Shown here one piece after another: positions 12,242 to 23,123 of a stretch of 64,000 bases of DNA. The stretch covers positions 434,001 through 498,000 of the forward strand of contig JAGFBZ010000175.1 in NCBI GenBank assembly GCA_018398805.1, in the 5' to 3' direction. Under the pieces are notes generated by a model. The model made no database searches. It saw only the letters and a list, made by a program, of their open reading frames with translations, and was not told where the DNA came from. Made by a program: the position numbers and the translations under genes. The first letter of the stretch is position 1. Each line of letters opens with the position of its first letter. This DNA is from Hirundichthys speculiger (lineage: Eukaryota; Chordata; Actinopteri; Beloniformes; Exocoetidae).

Positions 12242-13100
12242 TAGGGATGGGCATTTGGTCGAGATTTATTCGTCGATCGTCGGGAGAATTAATGATTAAT
12301 AATCGATTAATCATTAACATTTTTATATTGAAAACTATCACAAATATTCTCGATATCAGCGTGACGTTTGTTTTCCCCTTTGGCCTGGTTGCTATGGCCC
12401 GCGCATGCGCAGATGTGTTCAGAGGCCCGGATGTTGTGGTCGAGAATAACGTGACATTTCCTGTTTCTTTTCTTTAAAAAAACAACGATAATAAAAGAAG
12501 AGATATCGAGGAGACTACTTAACAATGACAATTTATATCAAGGCGCCAGTATTACAGGCTTTTTGTTTCTTAAAAAGATGTGCTTGTTGTGTGCTCGATG
12601 TGCACTGCAGCTCCGTCTGGTCCGTCCTAACACCGAGTTGAGGCTAGGCTAGGCTAGGCTGATGATGAACCGCCTCCACCGTCCTTTACAAGGCTTGGAT
12701 GCGCGTTGTTCAAGTGATACATCATTGTCGTTGTCGATTAATTGTATTTGTAATTTGCATTGCAGTGATTGCAGTACACTTGGTCATTTTCTAAACGAAA
12801 ATGGTCACACGCCACACTTCACCGCGACCGCTTCATGATTAGGCGATGACCTACAGAAGCTCGCATGTAACAACTGAGCCAAGCCAGGTTAGGGTGATGG
12901 AGAAATGTTGCCCCCTGCTGCCAAATTTCTATCGGTGGCACAGTGAAATGCATCGCATTGTTTGAGGACGTGCACTGATAACCTACATTCGGATTGTTTA
13001 AAAAAAAACAAAACGTTCGGTTCATCGACGAAAATTAATTTCTTCGACCAAATTCTTAATGATCTATCATCGATTAACCGATTAATTATGCCCATCCCTA
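12242..13100. mobile_element. hAT-type non-autonomous element B (859 bp)
   Basis: The terminal repeats tagggatgggcat and atgcccatcccta are perfect inverses. A perfect 8-bp duplication gtatggag flanks the element (12234-12241 and 13101-13108). Both ends have sub-terminal cgattaatcattaa-type repeats. A triplicated ggcta-type motif lies near 12640-12660. No transposase frame survives. Confidence 0.92.
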
Positions 13101-13460
13101 GTATGGAGGTATATCAGTGACTGCGTTTACATGGACCACGATACTCCAATCTTAATCCTATAGATTAGAATAGATTATCTCATTTCATTTTATTAATTAA
13201 TTAATTATGATACCTTGTTAAGAGATTTCACTGCATTTTGTGGCTCCACATATCCTCAACAGACAACAGTTGTAGAACAACAACAAACATGGCTGCGAGA
13301 GGAAAAACTGCATTGAACATAACTTTGCGAACAATCTCCTGGACAAGAATTGATTTTTCCATTCTGCATCAGTAATTTCCACTGAGATTTTCAGGATGGC
13401 ATGGATAATCTGCAGAATGGCAGTACCGGGTGATGTCTATTAGCTTGGATAACGAGCTGT

Positions 13461-14402
13461 TAGGGGTGTAACGGTACATGTATTTGTATTGAACCGTTCG
13501 GTATGACGTGGTCGGTTCGGGACGGAGGCGTACCGAACGAGTTTCCACACGGACATATTAAGTAGAGGACCGCATGGAGCACAACAAACAGCAGTTGTAG
13601 CGGACGTCGTGGCTAATGCTAATGCCGCTAGCATTGGCAATAAGCCTCCCGCGACATAGTGTTAAATGTGGTGGGAAGCTGTGTTTGTACTCGGTCGTCT
13701 TTCTCTTTTTGTAGCGATGTTCACGCTGCGGTGGTGCCGTTTCAAATGAGTTAACAGGTTAGACGTGTTGCCAGAAACATACCCGATCTCGGATGAACAA
13801 TGTCGGCAAACCACTTTAGTTTTATCAACTTCTCTTTGTCCCTGTTTATATTTCACCGGGGAGCCGAAGTTGTGTTTTATAGCTGCAGATTTAAGACCCT
13901 AATCACCCTAAACGCTGGCTTCAAACACATGATAAAAGTATTTGAGCCCCGATATCAATTACCTTCTCGTCCACATTTTAGCCAGAAAATCATACCGGGA
14001 CTTTATGAAAAAATACAATGATTTGTTTTTAAAGAAACAGTCTGAGCCTTATTCATCTTATTAATCTGAGCAACAACTTGAAACTGTTCAGTGTTTGCAA
14101 CTGTTCAATTTTGCACATCAGATGGATATTTTCTTTAAGAAAAAGTCTGAGCCAATATTATTTTTATTTTGTTTTTCAAAATATCTACATTTCAGAATAT
14201 TGTATATATATTTTTGAGCAAAATTCTAGCTTTGTATAGGCTAATGTTCTTATTGTTTTTAAAAGCACAAAAGTGTGTAATAACAACTAGCACATTTATA
14301 TTTTGCATTTTGTTTTCTTACTGTACCGAAAATGAACCGAACCGTGACCTCAAAACCGAGGTACGTACCGAACCGAGAGTTTTGTGTACCGTTACACCCC
14401 TA
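13461..14402. mobile_element. hAT-type element C (942 bp), BED-finger remnant
   Basis: The termini are taggggtgtaacggtac and gtaccgttacacccct plus a. A perfect 8-bp duplication cgagctgt lies at 13453-13460 and 14403-14410. Both ends carry accgaaccg repeats. It interrupts the MITE at 13120-14691 and is therefore younger. Its minus strand retains a BED-type zinc finger, but no catalytic domain is seen. Confidence 0.93.
13662..13856 (-). pseudogene. BED zinc-finger remnant of a hAT transposase
   Basis: The 64-codon minus-strand frame contains VVCRHCSSEIGYV, then NTSNLLTHLKRHH. This is the C-x2-C ... H-x3/4-H spacing of a BED finger, the DNA-binding module at the N-terminus of hAT transposases and ZBED proteins. 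The frame stops soon after, with no RNase-H-like catalytic domain or dimerisation region. It is therefore a decayed transposase 5' end carried by element C rather than a host ZBED gene. Confidence 0.8.
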
Positions 14403-14691
14403 CGAGCTGTACTTAAAGCGCCGACAAGATCTGAAGGAAAACACTCACATGGATTAAGGTATCATCACACATGAACTTGTTTTTGGTGCTGTCATTTCAA
14501 ATTCTGGAGGAAATGACTAACATAACACATTACTTAAGGGATGTCACATTAATTGCAATATACTCTAACGTAAATCCGGATTATGAATTGAATATTTTAA
14601 AATCAATTAATGCAAACACCTTAATCAGAATATTGTTATAATTGGATTAAGGTTAATAATCAAACTATTGTTGTCCATGTCCAAAGTCAGT

Positions 14692-15191
14692 GTGTAGTTA
14701 CACAGAGCAGACTGGATTTGCAGAATCACCTTAATGACGGGAGGGTTGTATTTAAAGAGGGGCATATTCTGCCATGCTGACTCACCTTTGCACACTGAGC
14801 TTGTTTCTCATTTGTTGCACCTCTTCCAAGGGGGAACAGAGGGGCAACAGAAATGGGCCGCTGTTCTGCCTTGGTGGTCTTTTACATACAAGAGGAGACA
14901 GAATGTTGAAGCAATAACGGTCCTTTGAGAGTGTTTTGTGTAAGGGGCTACTGAAAGTGTGGCAACTAATGCATGGGAAGAAGATCATCTTGGCCAGACT
15001 GGCCCTCCAGCTGCAAGTTGGCACAGATGAGCCTGGCAAAGAAACCTTGAACACATAAGGGTGCAAGCATCCATATGGCCAGTCCATTGTAGTGGCAGAT
15101 GAACATTTACCACTAGTTTGGAAAGACCTGATACTGTCTGTGACATCATGGTTTTATATATTATGTATATATATATATATATGCGCGCATG
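14692..15191. other. Non-coding sequence, nothing recognised
   Basis: No exon or repeat identified apart from a short TA run at about 15167-15181 followed by alternating purine-pyrimidine gcgcgcatgcgc. Confidence 0.4.
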
Positions 15192-15274
15192 CGCCACAGT
15201 CTCTAACATCCAACATTGTGGCTCTCACCACCGTCTTGTACATCATTCCATTAATTTTTACTGATGCTCTATCT

Positions 15275-16007
15275 CAGTGGTCCCCAACCCCCGGGCCATG
15301 GATCACTTGGTACTGGTCCGCGCAAGAAAAAATTGTTTTTTTTTTTTAAAGTTTTATTTATTTATATGAGTCTGAACAAGCTTTTATTGTGAAAAATCTT
15401 TTATTTTAAAAATTGACCGGATTCTCTGTTACATCTCGGTTGCTTGATTGCCAAAATTTAACTAAACTCGCAAAATGAGTAATAAACAGAAGTCTTTGGC
15501 AAGTTTCTTTGTGAAGGGAAAATGCACAGTGAAGAGAAATAACAGTCTATGAAAGTTTTTTACAGACAATACCAGGAGTCCTATTTGAAAGGTGGATTTA
15601 TCAAGACAGGTGATTCCGACTTACCAAGCTCTGCGTGAGTTTTTTTACCTCCGCCAAGGAGGTTATGTTTTTGCTGGCATTTGTCTGTGTTCAAGATAAC
15701 TCAAAAAGTTATGGATGGATTTTGGTGAAATTTTCAGGAGTTGTCGGAAATGTGAAAAGGAAGAACTGATTTCATTTTGGGTGTGATCCAAAAGAAATCC
15801 TAGATTCTGGATCACTTTCAAATTTTCGATAATTGTTGCGCTTGGCGGAGGTCTGTGCTTTTCTAGTTTTTTAATTTAATGGGTATAGAGGATGTAACCA
15901 GAGACTTCGACGTTATACTCATGCTATATTACTGGCGTAATGTAACGAGGAAGCCTGCCTCCCCTCCCCCCCCCGGTCTGCGGTTCCAAAAAGGTTGGGA
16001 AGCACTG
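15275..16007. mobile_element. hAT-type element D (733 bp)
   Basis: The ends are cagtggtccccaacc and ggttgggaagcactg. Flanking 8-mers are ctctatct (15267-15274) and ctctatca (16008-16015), a 7 of 8 match. It sits inside the RTE LINE, whose reading continues on both sides. No transposase frame is left. A smaller MITE lies within it. Confidence 0.85.
15647..15852. mobile_element. Small MITE nested in hAT element D
   Basis: A 206-bp element has perfect 12-bp terminal inverted repeats acctccgccaag and cttggcggaggt. Inside is the aactcaaaaagttatggatgg motif typical of this very widespread repeat. It lies wholly inside hAT element D and is the third level of the nest. Confidence 0.75.
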
Positions 16008-16436
16008 CTCTATCACACATCACACAACACTTTTCTCCACCTGTTCCAACCTGCTTGCACATGCTTCTTCACCTCTTTTCCACACTCTCTGTTGGCTGGA
16101 CTGTTGGTCCCTAAGTACTTAAAATCCTCCACTTTCTTTATCTCTGCTCCCTCAGCCTCACAGTTCCATTTGGGTCCCTCTTATTCCCAGAAATATATTC
16201 TTTCTTGCTGTGGCTTATGTTCATTACTCTTCCTTTGAGGACATACCTTACACTTCACCTACTCCCTGACATCATAGTCCATGGAGATTTCTGTTTAACC
16301 TCATCTGTCAACCTGTCCATCACCATATTAAACAAAAGGGGGATCAGAACTGATCCTTGATGTAATCCATCCTTCACCGTGAACTCCTCTGTCACTCCTA
16401 ATAGCACACCTCACACTTACAGCTCTCATGCATTTG

Positions 16437-17660
16437 TGTACAAAATAATAGCACTGTTGAAAGAAGCTCAAATTCCTTATACAAGCTTTTATTTGGGAAC
16501 ATTAAACACTATTCCAAATCAAACAATGTAAAAATATTTTCCAAATTTGTTCGCATTTACTGTTTATTTTACAGAAAGTGAAAATTAAAGTAATACTACC
16601 TTGTTCAAAAAGTAGTGGTTTCTGCATTTTTCTTTTCAAACTCAAACATTTGATGTATAAACTGAGAAATGCTTGAAGATTTATCTCTCCTATGAATCAC
16701 TGAACTAATATTTAGTTGTATAACTATTGTTTCTGAGAACTGCCTCTAATCTGTGCTGCTTGGAGTCCACCTGTTGGTTAAACAAGTATTCCAGCTCAGG
16801 ACAGTTGGAAGAGATTCTACAATTCCTCTGTATTTCCTTGTTTTGTCTCAGAAACAACATTTTTGATGTCACTCCTGCAAGTTTTCTATTGGATCAAGGT
16901 CCAGGGCCTGAGGTGACCACTCCACAACGGTAATGTTGTTGGTCTGGCACCAAGATACTGCTTTTAGATTGTTGTATTATTGAAACACCCATTTCAAGGG
17001 GATTTTTTCTTTGGCACAAGGCAGCTTCAAGTACTTTGATGTATTCAATCTGATCCATGATCACTGATATGTGATAAATAGGCCTGACATCATAGTATGA
17101 GGAACATCCCCATATAATAATGCTTGACCCTGGAACCTCCAGTCCACAGATGTTCCTGTGTATCATGCCTGCTACCTGGTTGTGGCGTTGTATGTGTGCT
17201 TTGGCTGACAGCATCTTACACCCTGTTGTGATGTGCTGCACTGTTCCAGGGGCTTCTTTGCATCTGAAACCTGTCTGGTGTGGTAGACCCCCAGCCTCTA
17301 TAGATCATTCGTTTATGGCCTGTCTTGTGCAGCCATGATCAGTGCCTCAGTGCTGTCTTTCAGTCCAGCTTTATCCAGCCACTGGTATGTGTTTTTTCCA
17401 AAGTCAGCCACCTCTTGTTCATGGATCAGGGTAGAGCACTGCCCATTATATTTCAAATCAAAATAAAGATAAATGTGTCATTTTTTTTATTACTTTATAG
17501 AAAATGAAGAAAAATGAATATTAGACTGGTTGAAAAAATATCAGTGTCTGCATTTTTCTTTACAAACATTAACTGTATAAACTAAGACTTGCTTGAAGAT
17601 TTAGTTGTGACTGGGAATTGGTGAGGTGATATTTAGTTGTATAACTGCTGTTTCTGATGG
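16437..17660 (-). mobile_element. Tc1-like/LINE composite with direct-repeat flanks
   Basis: Minus-strand translation of 17118-16881 gives IIIWGCSSYYDVRPIYHI, then MDQIEYIKVLE, and at 16881-16925 EWSPQALDLDPIEN. These are the Tc1-type transposase motifs around the second and third DDE positions (usually PDLNPIEN). The middle part with the QDNDPKH box is absent. At about 17120 the frame passes directly into LINE sequence. Related non-coding segments at about 16621-16745 and 17549-17660 lie as direct repeats on either side. The coding remnants are inactive. Confidence 0.7.
17125..17460 (-). mobile_element. LINE ORF C-terminal fragment (zinc-knuckle region)
   Basis: The minus strand reads YQWLDKAGLKDSTEALIMAA, then after stops GTVQHITTGCKML, RHNQVAGMIHRNIC and GLEVPGS. 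This is the C-terminal region of a fish non-LTR element whose Cys/His motif precedes an RHN.VAG..Y/HRNIC stretch, probably R2/R4-type. About 110 codons remain with several stops. It abuts Tc1-like transposase sequence with no gap. Confidence 0.65.
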
Positions 17661-18237
17661 AATTAAAAGGCATGTTCTGTAAGTCTGCTAACGAAAGTTT
17701 CTCAGTTGGCAAATATTTTAATGATAAAATGCATGGCAGGCAGAACTATCTTTTTAAAAATGCATGAACAACTTAGATGTAGCACTGTATAGTTCAAAAA
17801 CCAAAAACACTATCTATATTTTGATTTAAATTAAAGCATGCCGTTTGCTCTGATTTTCTTGCAGTTTGATCCACAGAGGTTAAAAACAAGCATTTCTGGA
17901 AGATTATTTTCATCTGAAGTTAAGAGCAGATCATGTTGAACCAAGCCTAATCAGGTTTTTTCTGAGATCTGACACTGGCATGATCATACAGTAGTTTTAC
18001 AGATGTGCATACTCTTCCAATTCTAACTCCACATTTAGTCAAGTGCAGTTCAAATCCCTGATGTGTTCTTGCCCTGCCCATTTTACTGGGGAATGCATCC
18101 AGTAGAGACTTGAGTAAACGTGTGGTGGGAAAGTATCCCAGAATGCATTTTGCATCAACAAGCAGAAGTAATGGCAGAGGAGAAAGGAGTAAAAGAGATC
18201 ATTATTTCTTTGTTTTTGTGTAACAGAATGACAGAAT
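17661..18237. other. Non-coding sequence, nothing recognised
   Basis: No exon or repeat was identified here. Confidence 0.4.
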
Positions 18238-18340
18238 TTCTAGGTGCAGGAGGGGTTCCAGTTCGGTGGTGTCAGGATTTCGTCTCTGCTGTTTGCGGAT
18301 GATAAAGTGGAAGATGATGGATGTATGGATGGATGTAACA
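18238..18340 (+). mobile_element. Rex3-like RTE scrap: RT box fused to 3' tail
   Basis: The frame reads VQEGFQFGG followed by VRISSLLFADD, the RT catalytic box of Rex3/RTE-like LINEs. It passes straight into gtggaagatgatgg and GATG repeats, the usual 3' tail of Rex3. Everything between active site and tail is deleted. Confidence 0.6.
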
Positions 18341-19338
18341 GAATTAAGTTTAAGAAGTTCTCATGCAAGAATATACTTTTTCTAATCTAAAATGTTTGGT
18401 TAATTGATCAAGATCAAGCCGATTTGAATATTTCTGCCAACACCTCATTTTTTCCCTTTTGTCTCTACCAAATTTTATTTATAAATACAAAAGCATAAAG
18501 TCCATTAAAAATGCCTCATGTAAAGTAAAGGGTTGTAGACACTCTTATGGAAACCAGATGAGTCCATGGGCCATTCTGAGTCGCATTGAAGCTCAGTGTT
18601 TATTTTAAGGTTAATTATGTTGTAAATGTTTTTCAATGCGCGTTAGCCTGCTAGCTGAACTGTGATGCTATCAAATAGGCATACTTGGATTTGAGAAATG
18701 ACTCTAGTCAAATCTCCTTTTCTGTGACTAATTGCCTGTTGTATTCGAGACTTGTTTATTTTGTACTCATTAGCAAAAATGGGTGAGAGTCAAATCAATG
18801 TAAATATAGATTCTGGAACTCACATTCAGCATGTTGGCATTGCAGTAATCCTGGCCATTCTAAGCAGTTAGTTTTCAGCAGTTCTCTGAAATTATTTAAA
18901 CCACTTGAAACGTAAATGGGACACATTACAAAAAATAAGAAATCACATTTCTCTGTCTATGTATTAGGTTGTCTAAAGTCCAAAACAACTTAACAGCTGA
19001 CATACCATAACCCTCTCATTGTTTGGGGTCATCTAAGTTTAAAGATATTGTCATTCAGTGATTTGTTAAAAAAGAGTGCTTTTGTACTGTGTCTTTGTGG
19101 TACTTTGACTAAAGTGTGTCTCAGACATTCAACTAATACCTCAGGAAAATGTGTCTGTGATTGAAGAACATGCCTATATCCCTTTAAGTGAAGTTGCCTA
19201 CTTTTTTGTTTTGTTTCAAGTATATCACTTCCATAATGGTACTTGGCTGAATGTTATTCAAACTTCACTTGCACAGGAAAAATGTGAAACACGTATTGAA
19301 CATATTTCCCTTTTTGCTGTTTCCCTCTTTGTGTTTAG
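18341..19338. other. Intron 1 sequence upstream of tusc3 exon 2
   Basis: Unique-looking intronic DNA with no identified repeat. It ends in a pyrimidine-rich stretch and the acceptor gtgtttag at 19331-19338. Confidence 0.6.
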
Positions 19339-19509
19339 AACCTGCTGTCGGAGAAGGTTGACCAGATGATGGAGTGGTCTTCTCGCCGTTCGGTTGTCCG
19401 GATGAATGGGGACAAGTTCCGTCGTTTTGTCAAGGCCCCTCCTAGGAACTACTCTGTCATTGTCATGTTCACTGCTTTGCAGCCTCAAAGACAGTGTTCC
19501 TGTCTGCAG
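19339..19509 (+). CDS. tusc3: tusc3 exon 2 (thioredoxin-like domain, start)
   Basis: TUSC3 is an ER-membrane thioredoxin-like subunit of the STT3B oligosaccharyltransferase. It forms mixed disulfides with acceptor proteins so that cysteine-proximal sequons are N-glycosylated, and it is linked to Mg2+ transport. The exon, between tttag and gtatgt, encodes 57 codons starting [18 protein letters not shown] and including [19 protein letters not shown] and [11 protein letters not shown]. The WSSRRS and QPQRQCS signatures favour TUSC3 over MAGT1. In the family, the next residues are V-C-R, completing the CxxC redox site. Here the end reads tgt tcc tgt ctg cag: one extra base (best explained as tct becoming tcct at 19499-19500) shifts the frame in the active site. 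The signal-peptide exon was not found upstream. Confidence 0.95.
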
Positions 19510-19720
19510 GTATGTTGCACAGACACAGATTGAAGGTTGATGGAGTAACCACTGTCTGTCACAATTTATACTGTAACTCTTATTACTTTGTCCTTTTTTT
19601 TCCATTGACCTTAACATTTTAAATGATTACAGTAATATTACCAAATATCAATAATGTGCTACATTTCAAATTTGTAATATTATACAGACAAGGTCATTCC
19701 TCTTTTTCAATAATTCTGAA

Positions 19721-19852
19721 GCTCTTATTCGTGTACTTCTCTCAACCAATTTTTATTACTGCAACATATTATTTGCAGGGATGCCTCAAATTTTATTAAA
19801 ACACCTCCACCTTGTGCAAAGTTCTACATCGAGGGTCCTTATGAAAAAGTAG
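19721..19852 (+). mobile_element. L2-like LINE RT scrap in intron 2
   Basis: A single open stretch reads ALIRVLLSTNFYYCNILFAG, then KHLHLVQSSTSRVL, ending in a stop at 19850. It matches the C-terminal RT pattern of L2-type LINEs (LI.....SR.DYCN.L..G ... LQ.VQN.AAR.L). Only about 43 codons survive. Confidence 0.75.
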
Positions 19853-20366
19853 AGAATATTAGGGTTTGGTAGTGTGAAAAAGTGCACCCTTTACTTATCA
19901 AAACACAATTAAATAATACTCAGGTCCCTACCTCGTCTTGAAAATAGGGTTATCCAGCCTCAGATAAACAACAACAAATGAGATATTACACTGACTTAGA
20001 GAAGCAGTTGTTGCTCTATATCCATCTGAGAAAGAATTAAATCAATGTCCAAATAGTTAGGAGTCCATCATTCTACAAGTAAGAAAGCTTTGGTGGAAAA
20101 CATTCAGTGTGATTTTCAGTCTTTCTCAGAAGTGGATATCATAGCCTGTTTATTCCACGGTCAGGTAATGGTATTGTAAATATCATTAGAATTTAAAGGG
20201 GCTGTACTTAATTTTTCACATGGCTGTATTCCCCCTATTTTAGCCTCTCTGCCCTTGTTACCAAGAGTATTGAGAAATGGTTTTTCTCTGATGTGGCACT
20301 ATTCCACATCATTGACCTTCTCCGCCCTTACACCTCTACTTGTGCTTAGAACTACAAATGAGCTGT

Positions 20367-20520
20367 TGCCAGTGTTGTACCTGAACGCGTTCATTGAACT
20401 AAAGTTCACGAACTAGTTGGTATGAACTGAACGCGCTCTCTTTCCCCTTGACGAGCGTCGGGTGTGAACGAATTACATTTGGGCAATTGTGAACGACAAT
20501 CTTTCAAAGTTCACGCACGG
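20367..20520. mobile_element. hAT-like terminal relic
   Basis: The stretch begins cagtgttgtacctgaacgcg and carries repeated gaacg, gttcat and agttca motifs in both orientations, as in a common fish hAT end. No matching right end or duplication was found, so this is a solo end. Confidence 0.4.
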
Positions 20521-22117
20521 CCAGGTTTCTAGCGAACCCCATTTAAAATACACCACAAACGAGCCTAATATGTATCTGCAGAAAGCAATCAAACATGGCA
20601 ACACGGGCTGTCATAGCCTGTGGATATGCTTCTGTCATGCTAACAATTACGTCATCAAATGTTTAAAACAAGCAAAGAGGAAGATGAAAGCTACAGTCGG
20701 CCAGAGCCTGAGGAGCGGCCCGACTCCACTGTAATCTTTTATTTTAACTTTTTTTTGGTCTTTTTATTATGGTCCACATTCTGTCCTCCAGCATGCGTGC
20801 CTATTGTCCACGAGTTGACAAATAGCTAAACAGTCAGTAACTGTAGGTTGAGTGATGACCCAGACACGAGGAATAAAGTTCAGTCTCCTTTACTCCAGAA
20901 TGTCTTGGACACAGTTTCCTAATTACTGGATCTGTGAAACTAGTGACAAAATAAAAGTCCATTTTAGTCTGACTTTTGGATGAATACAAATTATGTCATT
21001 CTTTTACAAAAGATAGTCTGTATAATGCAAATTAAGTCGGAATATAAAGTACACATTTTCTGAGATACTGGTAACCTAAATCACTGCATAGATACAACAC
21101 ATCTAGTCTAATGAGCTGCTTATGTAACACAGCGTCACAAAGTTGTTACACAAAATCCCCCAAAACAGGGGAATACTTAATCATTAAACTTAGCTGAGGT
21201 ACATTACTTACAAGCAATGCTTCTTCGAAGGCTTTGAACAAACAGATGCTTTCGGAATGTGAAGACACAGCATTAAAACGCTCTTCTATCAGTGTCTTGT
21301 TACAAAATGGCTAAACAGGAAGTTGGCACTAAACCACCTGACTGCTTTTAATCAATAAACTGGTGGCTTCTCAAGGGTAGGGTTAGGCAAATAACTTTGC
21401 AGGTACATTAAATGGTGAGCATGTATCACTATAAACACAGAACCATATATTTTACTGATTACATGACAGTCCATTTCTGTATTTTTCAGCCTCATCCTCT
21501 TTATTCTTCCTCTTCTCCTCCTCCTCCCCCTTCTTCATTATTATTATTAAAGTCATTATTATCATCAGTGAAGAAATGTATTTTTTTTAAGTGTGCAACA
21601 ATACATTTTATTTTGATTGCTTGAGATGTTGTGTCCACTCCAAAGTACTTTGAATTTGATTCGCAAATAGTCTGTAAGATCTCAAATATTCCTCTCTCTC
21701 TTCCTCAAACTGCCAAGGAGAAACTAATACATTTTATTGATCAAGGCTTGTAAAACCTTCTAACCCACTCACTTACACAAAGAATTTAAAGCACTATAGA
21801 GATTTTCCACAAATTTCAATATCAGGCAGTCGGTTAGATATTTGTTCATGAAATTAGACTTGCATACTGTGTGTCCTCTCATTTTGGAAGGAAGCCAGAA
21901 CCTTGAGAGAAAAGCCCACTCAGGTACAGGTAAAACATGCGGACCCCACACAGAAAGGTCCCAGGTTCAAACCAGGAGCTCTGCTACTCTCAGCTGAATT
22001 TTAGTTCCCTGAAGGGGAATACTTTTTGATTAGAACCTGGCTTCCAACTTGTAGAGATGTGGAAAAATCGCCCGGCTTTAACTAAGTATCTTTGTGGACA
22101 TTTTCATATATAGAAAT

Positions 22118-23123
22118 TAGGGGTAATAATTATCGACCCAATAACTATCGGGCCAATAACATGAAATTGTGACATCATCCCGATAAGTCCGATATCATAT
22201 CATATATATTTTTGTCAACACGACAGTGCCTCGCTCCCTCTGAGCCTTGAATGACCAGCAGTGAATGTTATTAGCAAACGAGGGAATGGAGGAATTTACG
22301 TTACACCTTGAACACAGCATCGCAGCACAGTGCACTGATTGAAAGAAAAAAAAATGGTGGCGATGGTATGGAACTTCATCAAAGTTTCAGAAGAAGATAG
22401 TTCGCTTTAGATAGTTCGGTTATTTGTGACAAATGTTCCAAGCGAAGGAGGGTTAAAATAGCACAAGCTTTAATACGTCAAAACCGATCAGCCACCTAAA
22501 ACATAACAATCGCTTCCATGGAGTTTTGAAATCGCGCTAACGTGAGCAAGCCAGCACCAAGTCTCCCCTATCCTCTCCTCTCCGCTCCTCGCCATCATCT
22601 CTCTCATCTAAAGCTTCCATGAGATTTAAAAAAAAAAACCCCCAAAACTACCGAACCTCAACTACTTTAATTAAAGGCATTCATTTGAATGGAACCACAA
22701 GCCAAAATCCTTTTTCAGTGTATTTACACAGACAAGTCTAGCTTGTCAGTACATTATGCACTGTGCATTATTTTTTATTGTCATTCAGGAATGCATTTTT
22801 TCAGTTAGTAATTCTGATGCATGTATTTCCATCAGTTCAAGGAGCCTTTATTTTTTTATATCAGTAAGTAATGCACCTTATTTAAGTTGATGTGAGATAT
22901 CGAATAGGTTTGTTTGATAGCTTTACGAAAATGTTTGAGAGGCTTGCCAATAGTTTTTCATTGGAAAAAATAAATATCTGTTCATTTAAAGAGTCAAAAC
23001 TGCTTTTGGTTTTGTTCATAGTATTGATGTAATGATCTTAGGTATATGTGTGTTACCGGTATCGGTCTTTCGATGAAAGTTATCGGATTATCATTTTTAA
23101 AAAACAGTTATCGTGCATCCCTA
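22118..23123. mobile_element. hAT-type element E (1006 bp)
   Basis: The left end is taggggtaataattatcg and the right end is cgtgcatcccta. A perfect 8-bp duplication atagaaat lies at 22110-22117 and 23124-23131. Sub-terminal cgataa/ttatcgg repeats occur at both ends. The left terminus has diverged from the standard tagggatgcacgat form. An eroded BED finger lies inside. Confidence 0.88.
22421..22516 (+). pseudogene. Eroded BED zinc finger in hAT element E
   Basis: Frames in this stretch give ICDKCSK and, after a frame change, NTSKPISHLKHNNRF. Together they match the C-x2-C and H-x3/4-H halves of a BED finger of a hAT transposase. Stops and a frame shift separate the halves, and no catalytic domain remains. 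Confidence 0.55.

Larger units (their letters stand above)
13120..14691. mobile_element. Outer MITE interrupted by hAT element C
   Basis: The left end reads actgcgtttacatggacc and the right end is a diverged inverse (gttgtccatgtccaaagtcagt). Both are followed inward by ccaatcttaatcc or its inverse ggattaaggttaa. Removing the nested hAT and one duplicate leaves about 620 bp. The superfamily is not clear from the ends. Confidence 0.6.
15192..16425 (-). mobile_element. RTE-type LINE fragment split by hAT element D
   Basis: Minus-strand translation from 16425 downwards gives VTEEFTVKDGLHQGS, then LFNMVMDRLTDEVKQKSPW, the RT region before the FADD box. The box itself is deleted. Nearer 16010-16150 it gives KKVEDFKYLGTNSP and CGKEVKKHVQAGWNRWRKV. 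Beyond the hAT insertion (15192-15266) it resumes as KINGMMYKTVVRA. These are the standard thumb-region motifs of fish RTE-like LINEs in the correct order. Several frame changes and the missing active site show it is dead. Confidence 0.8.

Noticed and set aside
13440..13856. Host ZBED-type gene
   Set aside because: The BED finger lies between hAT termini with perfect target duplications and has no downstream domains, so it is a transposon remnant.
19258..19617. 119-codon minus-strand frame overlapping tusc3 exon 2
   Set aside because: Antisense shadow of a well-supported exon with correct splice borders on the + strand.
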